A stretch of 5,975 nucleotides of DNA from Aquificaceae bacterium (GCA_015490215.1 WFYH01000071.1:1-5975); one strand, 5' to 3'; positions 1 to 5,304 are shown, counted from the first letter of the stretch. The notes: a model not told the origin generated them from the letters alone. Program-made: numbers and translations.

Positions 1-368
1 ACTCCACACGGCAGATTAGGAACTCGTCGCCCCGAAGGGGCGACCCTTGACAGCGCCTCCGCTTGTTTCAACTCCACACGGCAGATTAGGAACCAGGGAC
101 TTTTATAAAGAAACTGGTTTGCTTGTTCTGTTTCAACTCCACACGGCAGATTAGGAACAATACGCCCTTGTGTCAAGAAAAGAGGGAGAGATTTGCGGTT
201 TCAACTCCACACGGCAGATTAGGAACGTAGACTGGAGTGAAAAGGAAGTTTTTGACTACATAAGATCAAGTTTCAACTCCACACGGCAGATTAGGAACGC
301 TCCCTCGGATTTTTTGTCTTTTTTGTCAGAGAAACCCGCGTTTCAACTCCACACGGCAGATTAGGAAC
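1..368 (-). CRISPR. CRISPR array, leader-proximal end, six repeats and five spacers
   Basis: A 29-bp repeat, beginning GTTTCAACTCC and ending CAGATTAGGAAC on the plus strand, occurs at 65-93, 130-158, 198-226, 270-298 and 340-368. A 23-bp remnant at 1-23 is cut by the window edge. All copies are identical. The spacers are 24-64 (41 bp), 94-129 (36), 159-197 (39), 227-269 (43) and 299-339 (41). The complement of the repeat ends in GTTGAAAC, the usual 8-nt 5' handle of crRNAs in type I and type III systems, so transcription should run right to left with the leader at 369 onward. A perfect right-hand repeat and a promoter-like element beside it agree. The repeat resembles the one I recall for Aquifex aeolicus. 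Spacers of 36-43 bp are common in thermophile type III and I-A/I-B arrays, but subtype cannot be assigned without cas genes, and none is present. The array continues left of the window. Confidence 0.98.
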
Positions 369-490
369 CCCAAACGAGCCGTTTAATAATATAAGTCAGG
401 TCAAAGACTTATGCAATACCCCGCTTCAGGAAATGAAGTTAATTTCCGAAAGTCGTCGGTCTTGCAAAAGGGGTTAAAAATCGCACTATT
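369..490 (-). promoter_or_regulatory. Probable CRISPR leader (right-hand flank, minus-strand reading)
   Basis: This AT-rich noncoding stretch directly abuts the perfect repeat at 340-368, on the side where a leader is expected from the repeat polarity. It contains a promoter-like pair (388-416) and a cluster of short inverted repeats: 391-397/406-412, 424-428/434-438, 429-434/442-447 and 446-449/456-459. Leaders usually carry the array promoter and signals for spacer integration at the first repeat. Which of these dyads matter is unknown, and the outer boundary at about 490 is arbitrary. Calling it a leader is an inference from position and polarity. Confidence 0.7.
388..416 (-). promoter_or_regulatory. 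Candidate CRISPR array promoter
   Basis: Read on the minus strand, TTGCAT (complement of 411-416) is followed after exactly 17 bp by TATATT (complement of 388-393). The -10 matches the sigma-70 consensus at five of six positions; the -35 matches only the TTG. Transcription would begin near 381, about 12 bp before the first repeat, and run leftward through the array. This agrees with the direction deduced from the repeat. A perfect 7-bp inverted repeat, ATAAGTC (391-397) and GACTTAT (406-412), fills the spacer and overlaps both hexamers, so it could be an operator. Confidence 0.55.
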
Positions 491-525
491 CAAACCCTTG
501 TAAATCAACAGGCTCGCAGGGGTGT

Positions 526-559
526 CATCAAAATATCAAAACATCAAAGCATTTTGATG
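526..559. repeat. Iterated CATCAAAA motif: three tandem copies plus one inverted copy
   Basis: Three contiguous 8-bp units, CATCAAAA (526-533), TATCAAAA (534-541) and CATCAAAG (542-549), are followed by ATTTTGATG (551-559). The last is the perfect complement of CATCAAAAT at 526-534. The third unit and the inverted copy also form a 7-bp hairpin (542-548 with 553-559, loop GCAT). On the minus strand that hairpin is followed by TTTTGATATTTTG, which looks like a weak intrinsic terminator. Tandem plus inverted copies also suit a protein-binding site. Which role applies cannot be told from sequence. Confidence 0.6.
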
Positions 560-628
560 CGCCTAAAACTCCTACAACCCTATTCAGTTGCCAAGGAGCC
601 GGCGGGCCCTTGCGTCCCGCTTAAGCTT
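526..628 (-). ncRNA. Candidate small structured RNA, family not recognised
   Basis: An extended -10 element (TGTTATACT, complement of 634-642) lies upstream on the minus strand and would start transcription near 628. The predicted transcript has three helices in order. GCGGG/CCCGC pairs 616-620 with 602-606 around a 9-nt loop. CTCCT/AGGAG pairs 594-598 with 569-573, continued by CAAC/GTTG at 587-590 and 575-578. A third hairpin at 553-559/542-548 precedes a U-rich tract. No open reading frame of note lies here. The layout resembles a short RNA ending at a weak intrinsic terminator, but it could equally be part of a long CRISPR leader, or the helices could be chance. No known RNA family was recognised. 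Confidence 0.28.
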
Positions 629-633
629 TTAAC

Positions 634-642
634 AGTATAACA
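634..642 (-). promoter_or_regulatory. Candidate extended -10 promoter, minus strand
   Basis: On the minus strand the sequence reads TGTTATACT: a TG dinucleotide, one base, then TATACT (five of six matches to TATAAT). No good -35 hexamer lies 16-19 bp upstream, which is tolerated in extended -10 promoters. It points leftward, into the hairpin-rich segment and then the CRISPR leader. Confidence 0.35.
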
Positions 643-665
643 CAATTTGCACATATCGTTGTGTT
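639..665. repeat. Perfect 7-bp inverted repeat upstream of both divergent promoters
   Basis: AACACAA (639-645) and TTGTGTT (659-665) are perfect complements separated by 13 bp, so the arm centres are 20 bp apart, close to two helical turns. The left arm overlaps the minus-strand extended -10 element. The site lies about 65-90 bp upstream of the dnaK -35 hexamer. The geometry suits a dimeric regulator's operator, but no regulator family is recognised and a repeat of this size can arise by chance. Confidence 0.35.
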
Positions 666-728
666 GGAGCATTGTTCCCACCGCTTAAAATATCCACCTG
701 ATCGTTGACATAGCTTTTTTCATAAAAC

Positions 729-757
729 TTGACAATAGAAGACTAAAAGTTTAAAAT
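729..757 (+). promoter_or_regulatory. dnaK promoter, sigma-70 type
   Basis: A perfect -35 TTGACA (729-734) is followed after 17 bp by TAAAAT (752-757), five of six matches to TATAAT. Transcription should start near 764, giving a short leader of about 25 nt before the dnaK ATG at 789. No CIRCE element (TTAGCACTC-N9-GAGTGCTAA) and no sigma-32-like -35/-10 pair is visible, so the sequence gives no sign of the two best-known heat-shock controls. Confidence 0.8.
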
Positions 758-788
758 ATTGAAAGAAACCAAAAAAGGAGGTGAGAGA

Positions 789-2684
789 ATGGCGGAAAAG
801 GTGCTTGGTATAGACCTCGGAACTACAAACTCCGTGGTAGCGGTTGTTATGGGTAAAGAACCTGTTGTTATTCAAAACCAAGAGGGTTCACGTCTGACTC
901 CTTCCGTAGTGTCTTGGACGAAGGAAAAAGAAATCCTTGTGGGGGATCCAGCTAAGAGAAGGGCTATCCTTGACCCGGAGAACACCATATACGAATCCAA
1001 GAGGTTTATAGGAAGAAAGTTTGATGAGGTCAGGGATGAAGCCAAAAGGGTTTCCTACAAGGTGGTGGCGGACGACAAAGGGGACGCCGCCTTTGATGTT
1101 CCCAATGCGGGTAAGATCGTAAGACCCGAGGAAGTGGGTGCTCACGTTCTCAGAAAGCTCAAAGAGGCGGCGGAGGCATACCTCGGTGAGAAGATAACTA
1201 AAGCGGTTATAACGGTTCCTGCTTACTTCAACGAGAGACAGAGACAGGCTACTAAGGATGCGGGCAAGATTGCAGGGCTTGAGGTTCTGAGGATACTGAA
1301 CGAGCCTACCGCTGCAGCCCTCGCCTACGGTCTTGATAAAAAGTCGGATGTGAAGATCCTAGTTTACGACTTCGGAGGAGGAACCTTTGACGTTTCCATC
1401 CTTGAGGGAGGCGATGGAGTTATAGAGGTTAAAGCCACCAGCGGTGATACCCATCTGGGAGGTGCCAACATAGACGAAAGGATTATGGAATGGCTCATAG
1501 AGGAGTTTAAAAAGGAGACGGGAATAGATCTCAGGAAGGATAAGACTGCCCTGCAGAGGTTAAAGGAGGCTTCCGAACAGGCAAAGAAGGAGCTATCTTT
1601 CAAACTTGAGACGGAGATAAACCTTCCCTTTATAACCATAGATCCTAATACCAACCAGCCCCTGCACCTCCAAAAGAAGCTCACCCGTGCAAGACTTGAG
1701 GAGATGATCAAGGACATAGTGGACAGAACCATGGAGATAGTCCAAAAAGCTCTTGAAGACGCCAAACTCAAGCCCCAAGATATAGACGACATCGTCTTGG
1801 TCGGAGGATCTACGAGGATACCCCTCGTTCAGAAGAGGATAGAAGAGTTCTTCGGAAAGGAACCCCACAAAGGTGTAAACCCCGACGAGGTGGTGGCTGT
1901 AGGTGCAGCCATACAGGCGGGAGTGCTCGCCGGTGAGGTGGACGAAATACTCCTCGTAGACGTGACGCCCCTATCCCTCGGAGTTGAAACCTACGGAGGA
2001 GTTATGACCGTTCTTATCCCCAGAAACACACCCATACCTTACAGGAAGTGCGAGGTGTTCACCACCGCGGCTGACTATCAGACAGAGGTTGAGATACACG
2101 TCCTTCAGGGAGAGAGACCCCTTGCAAAGGACAATAAATCTCTCGGTAAGTTCTACCTGACCGGTATACCTCCCGCACCGAGGGGTGTTCCCAAGATAGA
2201 GGTTTGCTTTGACATAGACGCGGACGGAATACTCCACGTTACTGCCAAGGATCTTGGAACCGGTAAGGAGCAGTCCATAAAGGTTCAACCCTCTTCCGGA
2301 CTGACCCAAGAGGAGATAGAGCGCATGATTAAGGAGGCGGAAGAGCACGCCGAAGAGGACAAGAAGAAGAAAGAACTAATAGAGACCAAGAACCAGCTTG
2401 ATCAGCTCGTCTACAACCTTGAGAAAACCCTAAACGAGAACAAGGACAAGCTCTCAGAAGAGGAGGTAAAAGAGGCTCAGGCGGTGATTGAGGAAGCTAA
2501 AGGTGTAATCCAGTCTGCAGAGGATATTAACAAGATCAAGGAGATGATGGACAAAGTTCTCCAAGCCTCTTCCAAGATCGGAGCCAAGATCTACGAAGGA
2601 GCCGGCAAGCAAGCCGGTCAAGGAGGAGGTTCTGATAAGAAGGAGGGCGGAGACGACGTAGTAGACGCTAAACCCGTAGACTAA
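789..2684 (+). CDS. dnaK: Molecular chaperone DnaK (Hsp70)
   Basis: This is an ATP-dependent cytosolic chaperone that binds exposed hydrophobic peptides and works with DnaJ and GrpE. The 631-residue product matches the usual length. The nucleotide-binding domain (about 1-385) shows the phosphate-1 motif GIDLGTTNS (7-15), [17 protein letters not shown] (143-159), [11 protein letters not shown] (171-181), phosphate-2 DFGGGTFD (194-201) and the adenosine motif VGGSTRIP (338-345). The segment between IGRKF and PEEVG includes the insert typical of Gram-negative-type DnaK. The linker reads [11 protein letters not shown] (391-401); the substrate-binding domain follows to about 510, then a charged helical lid and a Gly-rich tail ending VVDAKPVD. 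The start at 789 has an excellent ribosome site, AAGGAGGTGA (775-784). An in-frame TTG at 759 lies at the promoter -10, upstream of the expected transcript. Tandem stops TAA-TAG close the gene. Neither dnaJ nor grpE is adjacent here. Confidence 0.98.
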   Translation: MAEKVLGIDLGTTNSVVAVVMGKEPVVIQNQEGSRLTPSVVSWTKEKEILVGDPAKRRAILDPENTIYESKRFIGRKFDEVRDEAKRVSYKVVADDKGDAAFDVPNAGKIVRPEEVGAHVLRKLKEAAEAYLGEKITKAVITVPAYFNERQRQATKDAGKIAGLEVLRILNEPTAAALAYGLDKKSDVKILVYDFGGGTFDVSILEGGDGVIEVKATSGDTHLGGANIDERIMEWLIEEFKKETGIDLRKDKTALQRLKEASEQAKKELSFKLETEINLPFITIDPNTNQPLHLQKKLTRARLEEMIKDIVDRTMEIVQKALEDAKLKPQDIDDIVLVGGSTRIPLVQKRIEEFFGKEPHKGVNPDEVVAVGAAIQAGVLAGEVDEILLVDVTPLSLGVETYGGVMTVLIPRNTPIPYRKCEVFTTAADYQTEVEIHVLQGERPLAKDNKSLGKFYLTGIPPAPRGVPKIEVCFDIDADGILHVTAKDLGTGKEQSIKVQPSSGLTQEEIERMIKEAEEHAEEDKKKKELIETKNQLDQLVYNLEKTLNENKDKLSEEEVKEAQAVIEEAKGVIQSAEDINKIKEMMDKVLQASSKIGAKIYEGAGKQAGQGGGSDKKEGGDDVVDAKPVD

Positions 2685-2687
2685 TAG

Positions 2688-2715
2688 CTCCTCCCTCCGC
2701 TCCCCCTTCCCTTTT
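2688..2715 (+). other. Polypyrimidine tract between dnaK and pncB
   Basis: The 45-bp gap between dnaK and pncB holds a run of 28 bases of which 27 are C or T, interrupted only by G2699. It forms no hairpin, so it is not an ordinary intrinsic terminator. The other strand is a G-rich purine run with GGG and GGGGG blocks. A C-rich, unstructured RNA could serve as a Rho loading site; that is inference. No SD and no promoter with a proper -35 is seen before pncB. Confidence 0.5.
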
Positions 2716-2729
2716 AAAATTCTTTAAGA

Positions 2730-4001
2730 ATGGAAACCCTTGGACTTTGCACGGACCTTTACGAACTCACAATGGCTCAAAGCTATCTTGAACACGGCAA
2801 AACTTCAACTGCCGTGTTCAGCCTTTTCGTTCGGGAACTTCCAGAAAACAGAAACTTTTTGGTGTCCTGCGGACTGGAGGCGCTTATAGATTACTTGGAG
2901 AGATTCAAATTCAGCGACGAGGACTTACTTTACCTGAAAAGTCTTGGACGTTTCTCGGAAAGCTTTTTAGACTATCTCAAGGAATTTGAGTTTAAGGGGA
3001 AGCTATACGCCGTCCCCGAAGGAAGGATAGTTTTTCAAAACGAGCCTCTTGTCCAGATAGAGGCACCCCTGCCAGATGCCCAGCTCTTGGAGACCATAGT
3101 TATAAACACGATCCACCTACAAACCCTAATAGCCTCTAAAGCGGTGAGAAGCTTCCTGGTTGCAAGGGGTAAAGGTCTGGTGGATTTCGGCTTCAGGAGG
3201 GCACACGGTCTTGATGCGGGTATATGGGGAGCAAGGGCATCTTACATAGCGGGCTTTTCGGGCACATCAAATTTGGAGGCGGGAAAGCGCTTCGGCATTC
3301 CCGTTTTTGGCACCGTAGCCCACTCCTACATCATGGTCTTTGACAGAGAAGAGGATGCTTTCAAAGCCTTTGCAGAGAGCTTTCCAAAAAACGCGGTTGT
3401 CCTAATTGACACCTACGATACCCTATCAGCCGTAGACAAAGTTATAAAGCTTGTCAAAGAAGGGGTCCCCATAGTCGGGGTAAGACTTGACAGCGGGGAT
3501 ATAGAGAAGCTTTCAAAGGAGGTTCGCAGGAGACTTGACCAAGAGGGTATGAGTAACGTAAGGATAATCGTAAGCGGGGGTGTGGACGAATACAAAATAG
3601 AGAGCTGGCTTTCTAAAGGGTGCCCTATAGATTCCTTCGGAGTGGGGACGAAGTTCATTACCTCCGCCGATGCCCCCTACCTTGACATGGCTTACAAGCT
3701 GGTGGAATACGAAGGAAAACCCAAGGTGAAAAAGAGCCCGGGCAAAAGGACGTTTCCTTACAAGCGAGATGTTAGGAGGTTTTACAAAAACGGTCTTATG
3801 GATCACGATGAGGTGGTTCCCTACAACGATCCCGAAAATGGGGGAGAGGGACTTGTGAAGCTGTTTCTTAAGGGAGGGTCTTTGAAAGAAAAGCTCCCGT
3901 CCTTGGGTGAGATCAGGGACAAGCTGATGGAAGACATAGATAAGCTCCCAGAAGAGCTTAAACTCCTGAAGAAGAAAGATTACAGGGTTATCATAAAATA
4001 A
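2730..4001 (+). CDS. pncB: Nicotinate phosphoribosyltransferase
   Basis: This cytosolic enzyme joins nicotinate to PRPP with ATP hydrolysis to give nicotinate mononucleotide, the entry step of the Preiss-Handler NAD salvage route. The 423-residue product carries the family's motifs in order: N-terminal LCTDLYELTMAQSY (6-19), DFGFRRAHG (152-160), FSGTSN (176-181), FGTVAHSY with the conserved His-Ser (193-200), IDTYDT (226-231), the PRPP-region VRLDSGD (251-257), VSGGVDE (281-287) and FGVGTKF (303-309). The GTVAHS and SGGVDE signatures distinguish it from quinolinate phosphoribosyltransferase. The ATG at 2730 is the only reasonable start: an in-frame TAA lies at 2715 and the LCTDLYELT motif begins five residues in. 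There is no clear Shine-Dalgarno sequence; an AT-rich palindrome, TTCTTTAAGAA, ends on the A of the ATG. It lies 45 bp after dnaK and 3 bp before the tRNA gene. Confidence 0.95.
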   Translation: METLGLCTDLYELTMAQSYLEHGKTSTAVFSLFVRELPENRNFLVSCGLEALIDYLERFKFSDEDLLYLKSLGRFSESFLDYLKEFEFKGKLYAVPEGRIVFQNEPLVQIEAPLPDAQLLETIVINTIHLQTLIASKAVRSFLVARGKGLVDFGFRRAHGLDAGIWGARASYIAGFSGTSNLEAGKRFGIPVFGTVAHSYIMVFDREEDAFKAFAESFPKNAVVLIDTYDTLSAVDKVIKLVKEGVPIVGVRLDSGDIEKLSKEVRRRLDQEGMSNVRIIVSGGVDEYKIESWLSKGCPIDSFGVGTKFITSADAPYLDMAYKLVEYEGKPKVKKSPGKRTFPYKRDVRRFYKNGLMDHDEVVPYNDPENGGEGLVKLFLKGGSLKEKLPSLGEIRDKLMEDIDKLPEELKLLKKKDYRVIIK

Positions 4002-4004
4002 GAA

Positions 4005-4078
4005 GTGCCCGTAGCTCAGATGGAAAGAGCACGGGGCTCCGGACCCCGGGGTCGCGGGTTCAAGTCCCGCCGGGCACA
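4005..4078 (+). tRNA. tRNA-Arg (anticodon CCG)
   Basis: A complete cloverleaf folds from the sequence. The acceptor stem GTGCCCG (4005-4011) pairs with CGGGCAC (4071-4077), discriminator A4078. The D stem GCTC/GAGC is 4014-4017 with 4027-4030, with GG in the loop. The anticodon stem CGGGG/CCCCG (4032-4036 with 4044-4048) encloses CTCCGGA, giving anticodon CCG at 4039-4041, which reads the Arg codon CGG. The variable loop is five bases and the T stem GCGGG/CCCGC encloses TTCAAGT. An A follows the GG of the D loop, as expected for Arg identity (A20). CCA is not encoded. The gene starts 3 bp after the pncB stop and ends 10 bp before the next start codon, so it is probably cut from a shared transcript. 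Confidence 0.98.
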
Positions 4079-4088
4079 AAAAAGGAAG

Positions 4089-5015
4089 ATGCTCCTGCTG
4101 GACAGGATAGAGGAGAGGCTCCTGAAAGAGCTAAACCCAAAGGTTAGACTGGTCCTTGAAACAGGTAGGTATCTAATTGAAAGCGGAGGCAAAAGACTTA
4201 GACCTCTCCTTACAGTGCTCTTTTGCGGTATGTGCGGAGGGGACTCGGAAAAAGCCCTTCCTTTGGGGGTGGGGCTTGAATACATACATGCCGCATCTTT
4301 GCTCCACGACGATGTGGTAGACGGTGCAAAGCACAGGAGGGGAAGGGAAACCGCAAATCTTATCTTCGGCAACGAGGTAGCCGTTCTTACGGGGGACTAC
4401 ATGTATGCAAAAGCCCTGCACCTGTTTGCCACCTACGGAACGATGGATATGATAAGGCTCGTCAGTCAGGTGGTCATGGACATGGCGGAGGCTCAGGTCC
4501 TTGAACTGAGCAAGGTGGGTGAGATAATCTCAGAGGAAGAGTATTTTCGGATAATTGACGGAAAGACGGGTGTCTTGTTCGGTGCCTGCACCGCGGTAGG
4601 CGGTATGGCGGGCGGATGTGAGGATAAGGACATGCTTTTTGATATAGGCCTGAGAATAGGGAGAACCTTCCAGCTTATAGACGACCTCCTTGACTATGCG
4701 GGGGATCCCAGCAGAACGGGCAAACCGGTGGGAAACGATCTCAGAGAAGGGAAAACCACCTATCCCCTTCTTTCGGTTCTTGATCTGCTGAATAGAGAAT
4801 TCGTTGAGAGGATTCTCAGCTCCCCGGCTCCGTCGCATGAGGACATAGACACCCTCAGGAAGCAGGTTATAGATCTGGGGGGAGTTGAAAAAACCAAAGA
4901 GAGGGCAAGGCGTGAGATAGAAAAAGCCCGGGAAGCTATCCTCTCCTTTCCCGACAGCGAATTTAAAGAAGAGATTTTGAGGATAACAGACTTCATCATA
5001 GAAAGGGACCTTTGA
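4089..5015 (+). CDS. ispB: All-trans polyprenyl diphosphate synthase, long-chain type
   Basis: This prenyltransferase condenses isopentenyl diphosphate onto an allylic primer to build the side chain of respiratory quinone. The 308-residue protein has GGKRLRP (33-39), the first Asp-rich motif DDVVD (74-78), a Lys-Thr pair in DGKTG (157-161), the second Asp-rich motif DDLLD (198-202) and GNDLREGKTTYPLL (215-228). Residues just before the first Asp-rich motif are small (Ala69, Ser70) instead of aromatic, which in this family allows long products and argues against a farnesyl or geranylgeranyl synthase. Aquificaceae such as Hydrogenobacter make C35 naphthoquinones, so a heptaprenyl product is plausible; the length is not certain and the symbol is by family only. 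The start at 4089 follows AAAAGGAAG with unusually tight spacing. An in-frame GTG at 4005 is the first base of the tRNA and is not credible. One base separates its stop from the next ATG. Confidence 0.88.
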   Translation: MLLLDRIEERLLKELNPKVRLVLETGRYLIESGGKRLRPLLTVLFCGMCGGDSEKALPLGVGLEYIHAASLLHDDVVDGAKHRRGRETANLIFGNEVAVLTGDYMYAKALHLFATYGTMDMIRLVSQVVMDMAEAQVLELSKVGEIISEEEYFRIIDGKTGVLFGACTAVGGMAGGCEDKDMLFDIGLRIGRTFQLIDDLLDYAGDPSRTGKPVGNDLREGKTTYPLLSVLDLLNREFVERILSSPAPSHEDIDTLRKQVIDLGGVEKTKERARREIEKAREAILSFPDSEFKEEILRITDFIIERDL

Positions 5016-5016
5016 A

Positions 5017-5259
5017 ATGAGCCTTTCTGAATTTTTGCGGGAGATCTACAGATTAAAGCTTGGACAGGGATACGCAAGAACGGCAAGAGAGCTTGAGGAC
5101 GTTTTTATGTTCTTCCTGTTTGCAGAATACTTCGGACTGCCCAATCCCTACAAGTTTTTTTTCTTGGAAATCCTCCCGCAGCTGACAGAGGAGTTCCACT
5201 ACTGGCACAAGCGCATGGGAATGGAAAGATCTCCTTTGGAATGGATAAGGTGTTGCTGA
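5017..5259 (+). CDS. Small conserved protein ending Cys-Cys, probable cory-CC-star family
   Basis: The function is unknown. The 80-residue protein has no signal peptide or clear transmembrane helix. It carries an aromatic-rich helix region, FMFFLFAEYFGLPNP (30-44), then FHYWHKRMGMERSP (60-73), and ends Cys79-Cys80-stop. From memory, the MGMERSPL segment, the LFAE-GxPNP pattern and the terminal CC match small archaeal and bacterial proteins annotated 'cory-CC-star', which I recall lying beside ArsA/Get3-type ATPases in some archaea; I cannot verify this here. The invariant-looking terminal cysteines with His61/His64 suggest metal or thiol chemistry, but that is inference. The ATG lies 1 bp after the polyprenyl synthase stop, with a weak AAAGGGA site (5002-5008) 8 bp upstream, which suggests translational coupling. 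tatA follows after 45 bp. Its start, composition and operon position support a real gene. Confidence 0.8.
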   Translation: MSLSEFLREIYRLKLGQGYARTARELEDVFMFFLFAEYFGLPNPYKFFFLEILPQLTEEFHYWHKRMGMERSPLEWIRCC

Positions 5260-5304
5260 AGAAGAAAAGGCGTAGTAAATTAGGATAGAGGAGGTGCCAG
5301 AGGA

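Noticed and set aside
170..364. Open frame of 64 residues across the CRISPR array
   Set aside because: It translates repeats and spacers; FNSTRQIRN recurs with each repeat. There is no ribosome site and no protein-like composition beyond individual spacers.
612..620. GGGACGCAA on the minus strand, as in the core of the GEMM-I cyclic-di-GMP riboswitch
   Set aside because: The matching upstream GGCAAACC segment and the GNRA-capped helix are missing, and no gene follows on that strand except the CRISPR array.
580..672. Minus-strand mini-ORF of 30 residues with CKLC
   Set aside because: Only a weak ribosome site, no recognisable family, and it crosses the proposed promoter and hairpins. A short frame of this size is expected by chance.
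705..727. Second TTGACA as a tandem dnaK promoter
   Set aside because: No -10-like hexamer is found 16-18 bp downstream.
759..788. TTG start giving a 10-residue N-terminal extension of DnaK
   Set aside because: The TTG overlaps the promoter -10 region and lies upstream of the expected transcript start; the extension is a translation of the ribosome-binding site, and conserved DnaK begins at 789.
1..788. Search for cas genes, tracrRNA or a transposon next to the array
   Set aside because: No coding sequence of Cas type, no anti-repeat and no terminal inverted repeats with target duplication are seen in the window.
2715..2720. TAAAAT as a -10 for pncB
   Set aside because: No -35 at the right distance (the position is inside the pyrimidine tract), and the start codon would be only 10 bp away.
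4005..4088. GTG start giving a 28-residue extension of the polyprenyl synthase
   Set aside because: The extension is the tRNA-Arg gene read in frame; it has no counterpart in the enzyme family.
3513..4372. Minus-strand frames containing CPAGLEPATPGSG and ARRDLNPRPRGPEP
   Set aside because: These are the familiar spurious peptides from reading a tRNA gene backwards; the rest is the complement of pncB and the polyprenyl synthase.
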